From: Clostridia bacterium | Lineage (GTDB): Bacteria > Bacillota > Clostridia > TANB77 > CAG-508 | Assembly (NCBI GenBank): GCA_900754285.1 | Contig: CAAECB010000032.1 | Location: 1-18,754, forward strand | DNA length: 18,754 nt | Direction of reading: 5' to 3' | Shown here: one piece after another, positions 1 through 8,943 of the stretch | Position numbering within the stretch: position 1 is the stretch's first letter | Layout: every line of letters begins with the position of its first letter | Made by a program: the position numbers and the translations under genes | Notes under the pieces: generated by a model | What the model saw: only the letters and a program-made list of their open reading frames with translations | Databases searched by the model: none | What the model was told of the DNA's origin: nothing

Positions 1-56
1 AAGATGTTTTTTGACCCCGTCCCCGAAAACACCCCGTCCCCAGAAAACACCTTGAT
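1..56. repeat. Modular GC-core hairpin repeat, copy 1 (cut by window edge)
   Basis: Read on the minus strand this holds two near-identical tandem units of the form GGTGTTTTC(T)GGGGACGG, followed by GGTCAAAAAACATC. It shares the T-run, GGGGnCGG core and AAAAAACAT parts with the four other copies in the window. It starts a few bases past the stop codon of the histidine kinase, so it lies in the 3' flank of that operon. The left end is outside the window, so I cannot tell whether the copy is palindromic. Confidence 0.7.
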
Positions 57-62
57 TTAATT

Positions 63-2117
63 TTAATTACTACTTGAATCATTACCCAAAATGATATTAA
101 AAGTAGTACCCTTACCAGCCTCAGACTCAAAAGTAATATCACCACCAAAGTGAGCCTTAATAGTAGAATAAGACATATACAAGCCAAGACCAGTACCATT
201 TTTACCCTTAGTAGTAATCATCTCAGAGAACAACTTCTGTTTAACAATATCAGGAAGACCAGGGCCATAATCTTTAACAGAAATAACCAAATTACCATTA
301 GAATTTCTATCAAAAATAAAATCAATTTTCTGTTCAGGTTTACCATCATAAGCCTGAATAGCATTAGAAATCATATTATTAATAACCTGGACCAAACTAT
401 TAATATCACCATGAAGAGAAGTATGCTCAGGAACTTTCATAATAACATTCAAATAAACAATAGCATTTTTAAGTTCATGTCTCATCAAAATATTAACTCT
501 CTTAACCAATTCCTCAACATCAAAAGTAACATTATCAGACTCTGACATAACAACAGCCTGACCCTTAACAGCAGTAATAATATCAGACATATATTCAGTA
601 TACTCCTTGATTTTAACAGTCCAGCTAGACATATCTTTAGCAATATCATGATGATCTTGAGAAGTAACTTGAGGATTATCAATAGAAGCATCATACTCTT
701 TAATCAAATCATCAATACCCTCAGTAGCACCAGCAATAGACATAATAGGAGTCTTCAAATTATGAGCAATACCACCAATTAATTGGCCAAGAGAAGCAAG
801 ACGCTCACTTTCCATCAACATACTTTGATTTTCATGAATTTGCTCAATATTTTTAGCAGTCAATTCCTGAATCTTATTATAATAATAGGACAAATCACTA
901 AACTCATCATTAGAAACCAAAGGCAAAATCCTATTCTTATCAGCATTTTTAGTATCCAAAATATCCTTTAAGCTATTAGAAATCCTAATCAAATTATTAG
1001 AAATATTATGTGCCCAAATATACAAGAAAATAGAATAAGCAATAAGCACTAAAATAATAATCTCAACAAAATAAGTAAGCAATTTAAAATCAACAACAGG
1101 ATATTTAAAACCAATATACCAAGTCTGACCATTAGAATCCTTAACATCACAAGTATATAACTGTTCATCAATACCAAATTTCTCATATAAAATACCATTA
1201 GACTGATCATAAAAATAATCACGATATTTCAAAACAAAATCACTAACACTACCATCAGGATTAGAAACATATATATCCTTATCACCAGGAGAAATTATAA
1301 AATAATAATGAGAATCAGATTCCAAAGGAATAGAACCCAAAATTGATTTCAAATTTTCCATATTAACTTCAGAAGGTTGAATATCCTTAGTTTTAATATA
1401 CACACGGTAGTAGTTAGCAGTAGCAAACCCTTCTTGCTGAACAGCTTTAGAATAACCAATTAAGGAAATAATAATCAAAATAACAGCAATAAAAGGAACC
1501 ATCTGGAACAACAAATTCTGAGAATTAATAATTCTGTAACCAGTATGTTTTTGATATTTTTTAGATACATGATATGTAGTCAAAATAACATTATACAAAT
1601 ATCTTTGAGAGCCTATTAACAAAATAATAGACAAAATAGAAGCAAGAGCAATAATCATAAGAGTAAATCTCATAATAGCAAAACTAGAAGCAAGCATAAT
1701 AAAATTAAAGAAAAGCCCCACACCTATAAACAAAGCAATTTGCACAAAAAAGACTTTGTATGGAATATTAATACAATCCTTTCTAACTTTTTGGACTTCA
1801 TCATAAGAAATTTTCTCTTTTCTATAATACTTATTCAAATATTTATAAATATTACGCATTAACACAGAAAAAGAAAACAAATGAATAGAAATGCCCAAAA
1901 TATAAGCAACAGTATATTGCTGAACATGAGTCAAAACTTGTACATCCCTTTGAAAAGCAAAATCTTCCGAAAGAGGCGGAAAATTTTGCACCAAAGGCAT
2001 AATAAAATAAATTAAAATAACGGCAATAGCATCAACTATTAAAACCATAGAAGTAAACTTCCATCTAAACTTTTTAACCTCTTTAGTATCTTTCTGTTTT
2101 TTTGCCAAAATAATCAC
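63..2117 (-). CDS. Membrane sensor histidine kinase (orphan)
   Basis: Sensor kinase of 684 aa, expected to autophosphorylate on His and pass phosphate to a response regulator. The N-terminal half has about five hydrophobic helices (near residues 24-43, 70-90, 115-137, 148-170 and 203-225). A probable extracellular sensing loop (about 226-350) and one more helix (about 352-376) follow. The dimerisation/H-box reads GGIAHNLKTPI with H452, where most kinases of this kind have HEhxxP. The ATPase part is complete: N-box NMISNAIQAY (about 580), G1 DYGPGLP (about 618) and G2 GTGLGLYMSY (about 645). No response regulator is adjacent. It lies 80 nt downstream of the peptide synthetase on the same strand with no strong promoter between, so the two are probably co-transcribed. 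The start is GTG with AGAAAGG only 3 nt upstream, so an in-frame TTG three codons later, or the ATG at codon 24, are alternatives. Confidence 0.9.
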   Translation of the reverse strand: MIILAKKQKDTKEVKKFRWKFTSMVLIVDAIAVILIYFIMPLVQNFPPLSEDFAFQRDVQVLTHVQQYTVAYILGISIHLFSFSVLMRNIYKYLNKYYRKEKISYDEVQKVRKDCINIPYKVFFVQIALFIGVGLFFNFIMLASSFAIMRFTLMIIALASILSIILLIGSQRYLYNVILTTYHVSKKYQKHTGYRIINSQNLLFQMVPFIAVILIIISLIGYSKAVQQEGFATANYYRVYIKTKDIQPSEVNMENLKSILGSIPLESDSHYYFIISPGDKDIYVSNPDGSVSDFVLKYRDYFYDQSNGILYEKFGIDEQLYTCDVKDSNGQTWYIGFKYPVVDFKLLTYFVEIIILVLIAYSIFLYIWAHNISNNLIRISNSLKDILDTKNADKNRILPLVSNDEFSDLSYYYNKIQELTAKNIEQIHENQSMLMESERLASLGQLIGGIAHNLKTPIMSIAGATEGIDDLIKEYDASIDNPQVTSQDHHDIAKDMSSWTVKIKEYTEYMSDIITAVKGQAVVMSESDNVTFDVEELVKRVNILMRHELKNAIVYLNVIMKVPEHTSLHGDINSLVQVINNMISNAIQAYDGKPEQKIDFIFDRNSNGNLVISVKDYGPGLPDIVKQKLFSEMITTKGKNGTGLGLYMSYSTIKAHFGGDITFESEAGKGTTFNIILGNDSSSN

Positions 2118-2197
2118 TAACCTTTCTATAATGAACTAACTCTCAAGATAAGGAAAAATATCAAAAATCCAGTAAAACTATATTCAAACCTAGCAAA

Positions 2198-5100
2198 TTA
2201 TAAAGATTTAATAACATCAATAACCTTTTGCAAATAAGCAGCATCAGTCTTATGCCAAGCCAAATGTAAATCAGCCAAATCCTTCAAAGTAAAATCTTGA
2301 GAATAACTATTCAAATTTTGACCTAATAAATACTCTTTAGTATACTCATCAGTATAATTAATCAAATTATTTTTAAAAGTATCAAAATCTGTTTCTACTA
2401 TACCACAACCAAGACCATTAAGTAAAGTAGTAAGCTCAAAAATCGAAATCTCATTATTATTCAAAATATGAAAAACAGTACGAGGCGAATTCTTAGCAGT
2501 CAAACTAACAATCAACTTAGAACACTCATCAACAGGGCTAAACTCCAAAGAAGTATTATAAAACTCCTTAGGAATCATCTTACAATCCAAGATAGACTTC
2601 ATAGCCAACAAAAACACATTTTGAGAAGCATTCTGTTGAAAAAGTCCATCCTCATAACGAGGCATAATATTACCAATACGGAAAATAGAAGCATTAAGTC
2701 TTTTATAATTAGTAGCATAAAGAACAGCCTTTTCCGCCTCAAACTTACTAACCAAATAAGGATTACTATCAAACTCTTGATCAAAATACAAAGTATTTTC
2801 ATCAAAAACAACATCTTTAGTACGAGGCCCCTTAAAACCAGCAATAGACAAAGTAGAAATATGAGCCAAAGAAATTGAAGAGCCACAAAAATCAATCAAA
2901 TACCAAACACTCTTAACATTATCTTTACGAATTTGATCAGGTTTAGCAAAATGTCTAACATTAGCAGCAGAATTAATAACAGTAGTAACTTCACCCTTCA
3001 AAAAATCATAATTTTTTTGATCAAGACCAAGATTCTCTTTAGTAACATCACCATTAAAAATAGTAACCTTTTGGTTAATAAGTTTTAATAGAGTAGGATC
3101 AGAATCAAAATAATATTCCATCATTCTATCTAATCTCTTTTTACCATTAGCATTAATTTTATTCCTAATAATACAATCAATCTTTTTAACAGAATCATTA
3201 AGCAGTAAATCACGTAAAAGGTGAATCCCTAGGAATCCAGTCACACCAGTCAACAAAACAGTAGACAAATCAAAAGGTCTAACTTGATTCAAAATCTTGC
3301 AAGAAGAAAGATTAGCCAAATTAGGAACAATATCAGAAGAAGATTGATTACTATCAATAAATTTAGCCAAATCCTTAATATTAGGATTATTATAAATATC
3401 CTGAATAGCAAGATTATATTTATCCAAAGCAGTAAAAACATTAGTCAAATCCAAAGAATCAATACCCAAATCATCAATAAAATCATCATTAATAGAAATA
3501 GTATCTAAAGCCACAAACTTCTTAACAACCTTGTAAATATCCTTTTCAGTTCTAGTTTTAGGAGGCTCAACACGATTCCTAGATTCAGACATATACTGTT
3601 CCGCCAATTTCTTCAATTTCTTACGATCAATTTTACCAGAAGAATTACGAGGAAACTCAGGAATCTCAATAATCTTCTTAGGTTTCATATAAAAAGAAAT
3701 ATTATTATTAATATAATTTCTAACACTATACATAGAAATATTAGACTCATTGCTAACAACAAAAAGAATAATAACCTTAGTATTCTTAAAAGGAATAGCA
3801 ATAGGGTAAGTATCAAAATCATTGCCAAGTAAAGACTGAATCTTTTTTTCAACCTCGTTCAAAGCAACCAAATAACCGCCATTAACTTTAACAACATCAT
3901 CATCTCTACCAATAAACTCAATCTCACAATCAGTAGAAAGTTTAACAATATCACCAGTTCTGTAAGCCTTAACAACTGTATTCAAAACAGGATTATAAAC
4001 ACTTACAAACTTATTCTCAGTTTGAGCAGGAAGATTCAAATAACCCTTAGCAATATTTTTAATAGAAGAAGAATCCTCATAAACAATAAGTTCACCCTCT
4101 GTATTAGGAGGCAAAAACTCCAAATCAGAATTAACAACAGCCAAACGAGAACCAAAAATAGGTCTACCAATAGTAATAAAATTAGACTTAGCATCATCAA
4201 GACTAACAAGTTTACAAGTAGTAAACATAGTAGTTTCCGTAGGGCCATACAAGTTCAAAATTTTCAAATCAGGATACTTTTTAAGCAAACTTTCAACAAG
4301 GTAAGGTTTAAGAGACTCACCACCAGAACCCAAAATACGCAAACTAGACAAATCAAAAGAACCAGACTTATCTTGATAAGCAATCTGTTCAATCCATTTA
4401 GGAATAAGAAAAGAACGAGTAACATGATAATGTTCAATCAAATGCAAAACCTTTTCAGGATTCAATTCATCCTCTTTTTTAACAAGAAGCAAAGAAGCTC
4501 CAAACAATAAAGAAGTATAAATATCAATACCAGAAGCATCAAAAGAATACTTCAATAAAGACATACAAACATCATCATGACAAGCATGTAAAAAATCATC
4601 ATTAGAAATAGATGCAATCAAATTAACAATATTAGTATGCATAACCATAGTACCCTTAGGATTACCAGTAGAGCCAGAAGTATAAATAATATAAGCAACA
4701 GACTCAGGCAAAATGCCAGAAAAGTCCAAGCAAACATCAGGAAAAACATCAATAGTATCAACAGCAAAAACTGGACAACTAATCTCTTTTAAAACATCTT
4801 GATGCAAAGAATCTGTCAAAACACAGAAAGGATTGCAATCACTCAAAATATATTGAATTCTATCATTATTTTCATTTGGCAAAATAGGCACATAACAAGA
4901 ACCAGCCTTCAAAACAGCCAAAATAGAAACGATCATATCAAAAGATTTATCAAAAAATAAAACAACAGGTTTACCTTTTGGCAAATTCTGACCAACCAAA
5001 AACTTAGCCAAATCAGAAGATTTTTTATCCAACTCAGAATAAGACAAAGACTCATCACCACAAATCAAAGCAGTATGAGAAGGATATTTAGATACCATAC

Positions 5101-6478
5101 TTTCAAAAACATTAACAACAGTATCATCAACAAAAACATCACCACTATTATTAAAATCTCTAATAAGATTCAAAGAAGAATCAGTAAGTACATTAAGCTT
5201 AGAAATATCAAAAACACCAGACAAAACCTGTCTAATTAAATGTAGCAAAATATCATTCATTTGATTAATATCATCTTGAGAAAAACAAGAAGTCCAATAA
5301 TCAAAACTAAGCAATTTATCATGATTCAAAACAGTCAAATGAATAGTAAGAGGATTATTTTGCTCACCTAAAAAACACCACTCGCAGTGCCCCTTATCAC
5401 CATCAGGCAAAGAATCATGAAGTTCATTAATTTGATAAGAAAAACCAACTTCAAATAAAGAATCTGAGCGATTAGTATTTTTATGATATAAATTTTGAAT
5501 TTGTTGACAAGGAAAATTAGCATGTTTAAATAATGCCAAATTAGAAGTGTTAATATTTCGACATAAAGATAAAAATTCCCCACAATTAGTTAGAGTCACA
5601 AAAAGTGGCAAATTACAAATATATAAACCTGTAGATTTAAACTCATTAGCCCTTTTCTGTCTATTCAAAAAAGGCGTACCAAAAACCATATCTTTAGAAT
5701 TATAAACTTTAGCAAAGTAAATAGACAAAATTGCCAAAAAAAATGCATATTCAGAAATAGAGTTAGATTGACAAAAAGAGTCAATATCCCCAGCTAAAGA
5801 AGAAGGAATCAAGTGGTCAGAACGAATAGCATCCTTTTGGAACATATCATCATTGTGAAAAAGGCGAGAAGTATCTAAAGAAGAAACATATTTGTCCCAA
5901 AAAGCAAAATCAGATTTATATTTAGAAGATAATAAATAATCATGTTCTCGATTAATAAGACTAGTATAACTAGGCCTCTCAAAGTCATCTAAAGAAATGC
6001 CCAAAAGCAACTTAGAATAAATTTCCTTAATTTGCTCAGCAACTTGAGTCATCCCCCAGCCGTCAGCAATAATATGATGAGATTTATAAAAAACATAAGA
6101 ATGAGTTGGAGTAAAAACAAGACCAAAAGCAAACAAATCAGTCAAAGACAACTCAAAATTCTTATAAAACTCCATAATAGGAGAAATATTCTCATCACTC
6201 AAAAAATGCATATTAATAGTAGGATTTTCAGGCTCAGTAAAAAACTGAACATAAGAACCATCCTTATTTCTCTTAAAATGAATATGGAAAGAATCATTTT
6301 TCTCAATAATGATTTCAATTGTTTTCTTAAGTAAATCAGGAACAAGAGCACTGTTTAATTTCATAACAGACAAAATGTGGCTAACACTGCTACACTTATT
6401 ATTAACTTGATCCATTTGTAAAATATTCTTTTGTGGGTTTGTTAAATCATAAAATTCAAAAACATTTTTTTTCATCAT
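2198..6478 (-). CDS. Single-module NRPS, C-A-T-reductase
   Basis: Nonribosomal peptide synthetase of 1426 aa. The order is condensation domain (about 1-430; HHIIADG, H134-H135), adenylation domain (about 455-955; YTSGSTGNPKG near 600, NLYGPTET, YRTGD, SSGKIDRK with catalytic K949), carrier protein (LGIDSL, phosphopantetheine Ser S1008) and a terminal Rossmann reductase (about 1075-1426; TGVTGFLG, Y1241xxxK1245). Known reductases of this class release the thioester with NAD(P)H as an aldehyde or alcohol. There is no thioesterase and no second A or T domain. The condensation domain at the very N-terminus must therefore take an acyl group or an amino acid made elsewhere. All core motifs are intact, so the enzyme should work once primed; no phosphopantetheinyl transferase is in the window. 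The start is fixed by AAAGGTGA 7 nt upstream of the first ATG. Codons end mainly in T, unlike the plus-strand genes, which end in A. Confidence 0.95.
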   Translation of the reverse strand: MMKKNVFEFYDLTNPQKNILQMDQVNNKCSSVSHILSVMKLNSALVPDLLKKTIEIIIEKNDSFHIHFKRNKDGSYVQFFTEPENPTINMHFLSDENISPIMEFYKNFELSLTDLFAFGLVFTPTHSYVFYKSHHIIADGWGMTQVAEQIKEIYSKLLLGISLDDFERPSYTSLINREHDYLLSSKYKSDFAFWDKYVSSLDTSRLFHNDDMFQKDAIRSDHLIPSSLAGDIDSFCQSNSISEYAFFLAILSIYFAKVYNSKDMVFGTPFLNRQKRANEFKSTGLYICNLPLFVTLTNCGEFLSLCRNINTSNLALFKHANFPCQQIQNLYHKNTNRSDSLFEVGFSYQINELHDSLPDGDKGHCEWCFLGEQNNPLTIHLTVLNHDKLLSFDYWTSCFSQDDINQMNDILLHLIRQVLSGVFDISKLNVLTDSSLNLIRDFNNSGDVFVDDTVVNVFESMVSKYPSHTALICGDESLSYSELDKKSSDLAKFLVGQNLPKGKPVVLFFDKSFDMIVSILAVLKAGSCYVPILPNENNDRIQYILSDCNPFCVLTDSLHQDVLKEISCPVFAVDTIDVFPDVCLDFSGILPESVAYIIYTSGSTGNPKGTMVMHTNIVNLIASISNDDFLHACHDDVCMSLLKYSFDASGIDIYTSLLFGASLLLVKKEDELNPEKVLHLIEHYHVTRSFLIPKWIEQIAYQDKSGSFDLSSLRILGSGGESLKPYLVESLLKKYPDLKILNLYGPTETTMFTTCKLVSLDDAKSNFITIGRPIFGSRLAVVNSDLEFLPPNTEGELIVYEDSSSIKNIAKGYLNLPAQTENKFVSVYNPVLNTVVKAYRTGDIVKLSTDCEIEFIGRDDDVVKVNGGYLVALNEVEKKIQSLLGNDFDTYPIAIPFKNTKVIILFVVSNESNISMYSVRNYINNNISFYMKPKKIIEIPEFPRNSSGKIDRKKLKKLAEQYMSESRNRVEPPKTRTEKDIYKVVKKFVALDTISINDDFIDDLGIDSLDLTNVFTALDKYNLAIQDIYNNPNIKDLAKFIDSNQSSSDIVPNLANLSSCKILNQVRPFDLSTVLLTGVTGFLGIHLLRDLLLNDSVKKIDCIIRNKINANGKKRLDRMMEYYFDSDPTLLKLINQKVTIFNGDVTKENLGLDQKNYDFLKGEVTTVINSAANVRHFAKPDQIRKDNVKSVWYLIDFCGSSISLAHISTLSIAGFKGPRTKDVVFDENTLYFDQEFDSNPYLVSKFEAEKAVLYATNYKRLNASIFRIGNIMPRYEDGLFQQNASQNVFLLAMKSILDCKMIPKEFYNTSLEFSPVDECSKLIVSLTAKNSPRTVFHILNNNEISIFELTTLLNGLGCGIVETDFDTFKNNLINYTDEYTKEYLLGQNLNSYSQDFTLKDLADLHLAWHKTDAAYLQKVIDVIKSL

Positions 6479-6512
6479 TTCAAATTCACCTTTACAAAAA
6501 CATTATAATAAA

Positions 6513-6540
6513 ATTATACCAAATTTTAGCAAAAAAGCAA
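6513..6540 (-). promoter_or_regulatory. Promoter of the NRPS-kinase operon
   Basis: On the minus strand, TTGCTT (6535-6540) is 16 nt from TATAAT (6513-6518), and the -10 is preceded by TGG, an extended -10. Transcription would start near 6506, leaving a leader of about 28 nt before the ATG at 6478. The repeat copy at 6561-6670 lies just upstream of the -35. Confidence 0.6.
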
Positions 6541-6560
6541 AGATATTTTAAGAAAAAAAT

Positions 6561-6670
6561 AATGTTTTTTGGGCAAGTGCTTTTGGGGACAGACTCAAAA
6601 AGCACTAATGTTTTCAGGGACGGAGCAAAAAAAAAACTAATGTTTTTTGTCTCCGGCCCAAAAAACATTA
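6561..6670. repeat. Modular GC-core hairpin repeat, copy 2
   Basis: Outer arms AATGTTTTTTGGGC (6561-6574) and its complement (6656-6670, one extra A) enclose further units: GTGCTTTT-GGGGACAGACTC-AAAAGCAC, then TAATGTTTTC-AGGGACGGAG-CAAAAA. Each unit is a GC-rich core between short AT-rich inverted arms. This copy sits between divergent genes (the synthetase and the acyl ligase), so it is not simply a terminator. Confidence 0.8.
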
Positions 6671-6776
6671 AAAAATAAAAAATTCGACAAATTTTTCAAG
6701 AAAATAAAACAAAAAAGTGATATAATAAAAATAATTAAAAGATATAATGAATTTTTAATTTTTATCTTCCTCACAA

Positions 6777-6812
6777 AGCAGGGGGTTTAAAGGTACCCTG
6801 CTAAATTTTTTT
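6777..6812 (+). terminator. Terminator-like hairpin upstream of the acyl ligase
   Basis: AGCAGGG (6777-6783) pairs with CCCTGCT (6796-6802) around a 12-nt loop, and seven T follow at 6806-6812. A TATAAT at 6721-6726 lies upstream but has no good -35. The hairpin could end a short leader or small RNA, or stop read-through into the ligase. I see no T-box or known riboswitch motif. Confidence 0.45.
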
Positions 6813-6851
6813 GACTATAAAAAATAAGAAATATAAAACTATTCAGATATA

Positions 6852-6880
6852 TTGCACAAACTAAAAAAATAGTGTAAAAT
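6852..6880 (+). promoter_or_regulatory. Promoter of the acyl ligase gene
   Basis: TTGCAC (6852-6857) and TAAAAT (6875-6880) are 17 nt apart. The start site would be near 6887, giving a leader of about 60 nt with AGGAAAGGAAG before the ATG at 6947. Confidence 0.6.
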
Positions 6881-6946
6881 AAGAAAAAACAAAAAGGCCA
6901 TAAATAAACAATAAAAAAAGGCCTTAGGAAAGGAAGAAAATAAAAA

Positions 6947-8677
6947 ATGGGAGATAACGAAAACAGAAAAGTATATGAAGCAAGACCAGTCAAAAATTAT
7001 AGAGAAATGGTAGAATACTCATGCAAAAACTATGCACAAAATGTAGCATATAAATACAAAAAAGACTACACAGCAAAAAATGTAGAGTACATAGAAAAAA
7101 CATATGAGCAAGTAGGAAAAGACATAAAAGCATTTGGAACAGGGCTATTAAATTTAGACCTAATGGGAGAAAGAATAGTAGTAGTAGGAAAAAACAGATA
7201 TGAATGGTGTATAAGCTATTTAGCAACCACATGTAGCAACATGGTAATAGTACCAATAGACAAAGCATTACCAGATGTAGAAATGCAAAGATTAATAGAA
7301 AGAAGTGAAGCAACAGCAATCATCTTTGACGAAAAATATTTAGAAACAGTAAAAAAGGTACAAGAAAAAGAAAACAGCAGCTTAAAAATACTAATATGTA
7401 TGGATGACATAAAAGAAAAAGGAATAAAAACATTCAACGAAGTTTTAGAAGAAGGAAGAAAGCAAATATTAGCAGGAGACCAAAAATATGACAGTATAGA
7501 AATAGACGAAAACAAAATGTCAATAATGTTATTCACCTCAGGAACAACAAATGAGCCAAAAGCAGTAATGCTATCACAAGGAAATATATGTGCAAACATA
7601 AGCAATATAGCATGTTGGGTAAAACTATATCCAACAGATGTATTACTATCATTTTTACCAATACATCACACATTTGAATGCACAATAACATTTTTATACG
7701 GATTTTATAGTGGAAGTCAAGTAGCATTTTGTGATGGACTAAAACATATCCAACAAAACCTAAAAGAATACAAAGTAAGTGTATTTGTAGCAGTACCATT
7801 AGTATTAGAAACAATGTACAAAAAAATCCAAAAAGCAATAGAAGAACAAAGAAAAACAGGACTAATCAACAAAATGACAAAAATATCAAACACACTATTA
7901 AAAGCAAAAATAGACATAAGAAAAATAGTATTCAAACAAATATTAGACAATTTTGGAGGACATCTAAGAGTAGTGCTATATGGAGCAGCACCAATGAACA
8001 AAGCAACAATAATAGGATATAACAACTTAGGAATATCATTAGTACAAGGGTATGGACTAACAGAAACATCACCAGTAGTAACAGCAGAAACAGACAAAGA
8101 AAAAAGACCAGGCTCAATAGGACTAGCATTAGCAAACTTAAACTTAAAAATAGAAAACCCAGACAACGAAGGAGTAGGAGAAATAACAGTAAAAGGACCA
8201 AGCGTAATGCTAGGATATTATAAAAATCCAGAAGAAACAAAAAAAGTACTAAAAGACGGATGGTTCAGCACAGGAGACTATGGATACAAAGACAAAGACG
8301 GATTTGTATATATAACAGGAAGAAAAAAAGACATAATAGTACTAAAAAACGGAAAAAATGTATACCCACAAGAAATAGAATTTTTAATAAACAAAATCCC
8401 ATATGTAGCAGAATCATTGGTATACTCAAGAGACAAAGACACAACAGACACAATGTTATGTGCAAAAATAGTATATGACAAAGACGCAATAAAACAAATG
8501 ATAGGAGAAAAAACAGAAGAAGAATACAAAGAAATAATATGGCAAGAAGTAAAAAATATCAATCAAGAATTACCAATATTCAAGAAAATTAAAAATATCA
8601 CAATAACAACAGAGCCATTAAAAAAGACAACAACACAAAAAGTAAAAAGATATGAAGAATTAAAAGACTTGACTTAA
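6947..8677 (+). CDS. AMP-forming long-chain acyl-CoA synthetase family ligase
   Basis: Adenylate-forming enzyme of 576 aa. It activates a carboxylic acid, probably a fatty acid, with ATP and passes it to CoA or a carrier protein. Visible motifs are the P-loop FTSGTTNEPKA (about 195-205), YGLTETSP (about 369), the hinge STGDYG followed by GRKKD (about 442-460), and the C-terminal catalytic Lys in TTTQKVKR (K565). The overall pattern, including GKNVYPQEIE after the hinge, is that of long-chain fatty acid-CoA ligases rather than NRPS adenylation domains. No membrane segment is seen and the length is normal. It is divergent from the synthetase with 468 nt between them. It could feed acyl-CoA to the synthetase's leading condensation domain, or serve ordinary lipid metabolism; the sequence does not decide. 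Its codons end almost always in A (ATA, GGA, ACA, GTA). Confidence 0.88.
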   Translation: MGDNENRKVYEARPVKNYREMVEYSCKNYAQNVAYKYKKDYTAKNVEYIEKTYEQVGKDIKAFGTGLLNLDLMGERIVVVGKNRYEWCISYLATTCSNMVIVPIDKALPDVEMQRLIERSEATAIIFDEKYLETVKKVQEKENSSLKILICMDDIKEKGIKTFNEVLEEGRKQILAGDQKYDSIEIDENKMSIMLFTSGTTNEPKAVMLSQGNICANISNIACWVKLYPTDVLLSFLPIHHTFECTITFLYGFYSGSQVAFCDGLKHIQQNLKEYKVSVFVAVPLVLETMYKKIQKAIEEQRKTGLINKMTKISNTLLKAKIDIRKIVFKQILDNFGGHLRVVLYGAAPMNKATIIGYNNLGISLVQGYGLTETSPVVTAETDKEKRPGSIGLALANLNLKIENPDNEGVGEITVKGPSVMLGYYKNPEETKKVLKDGWFSTGDYGYKDKDGFVYITGRKKDIIVLKNGKNVYPQEIEFLINKIPYVAESLVYSRDKDTTDTMLCAKIVYDKDAIKQMIGEKTEEEYKEIIWQEVKNINQELPIFKKIKNITITTEPLKKTTTQKVKRYEELKDLT

Positions 8678-8679
8678 GT

Positions 8680-8800
8680 TGATGCTTTTGGGGCTGGACT
8701 GATGTTTTTGGGGTCGGAGGAATAAAAACATTGCCTTTGGGTAATGTTTTTTTGCTCCGACCCCAAAAACATCAGTACGGCTCAAAAAACATCAGCTCAT
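8680..8800. repeat. Modular GC-core hairpin repeat, copy 3 (long palindrome)
   Basis: A perfect 21-bp inverted repeat (8699-8719 with 8755-8775; core GTTTTTGGGGTCGGAG) encloses an inner stem AAAAACATT/AATGTTTTT. Less perfect outer units surround it: GATGCTTTTGGGGCTGGACT on the left and GTACGGCTCAAAAAACATC on the right. It begins 3 nt after the ligase stop codon and would fold into a very long hairpin in the 3' end of that mRNA. Its inner part matches copy 4 in reverse orientation. Confidence 0.9.
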
Positions 8801-8857
8801 AAAAAAGAATAAAAAAGAAAAAAATGGAAAAACTAAAAAAGAAATAGTTCAGAAAAA

Positions 8858-8887
8858 TTGCAAAAATAAGAAGACACAAAATATAAA
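8858..8887 (+). promoter_or_regulatory. Promoter of the HtrA-type protease gene
   Basis: TTGCAA (8858-8863) and TATAAA (8882-8887) are 18 nt apart. The leader runs about 50 nt to the ATG at 8944, with GAAGGGAAGAG as ribosome binding site. Confidence 0.5.
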
Positions 8888-8943
8888 TTAGCAGCAACTA
8901 CATAATGAACTAAAAAGCCTAAATAAGAAGGGAAGAGTTTTCC

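Noticed and set aside
6761..6812. T-box or riboswitch in front of the acyl ligase
   Set aside because: No AGGGTGGNACC antiterminator or other known core motif is visible; only a simple hairpin is seen, and the ligase promoter lies downstream of it.
8278..8562. Long open frames opposite the acyl ligase and other plus genes
   Set aside because: They are hydrophobic or low-complexity shadows caused by the A-ending codons of the real genes, without start signals.
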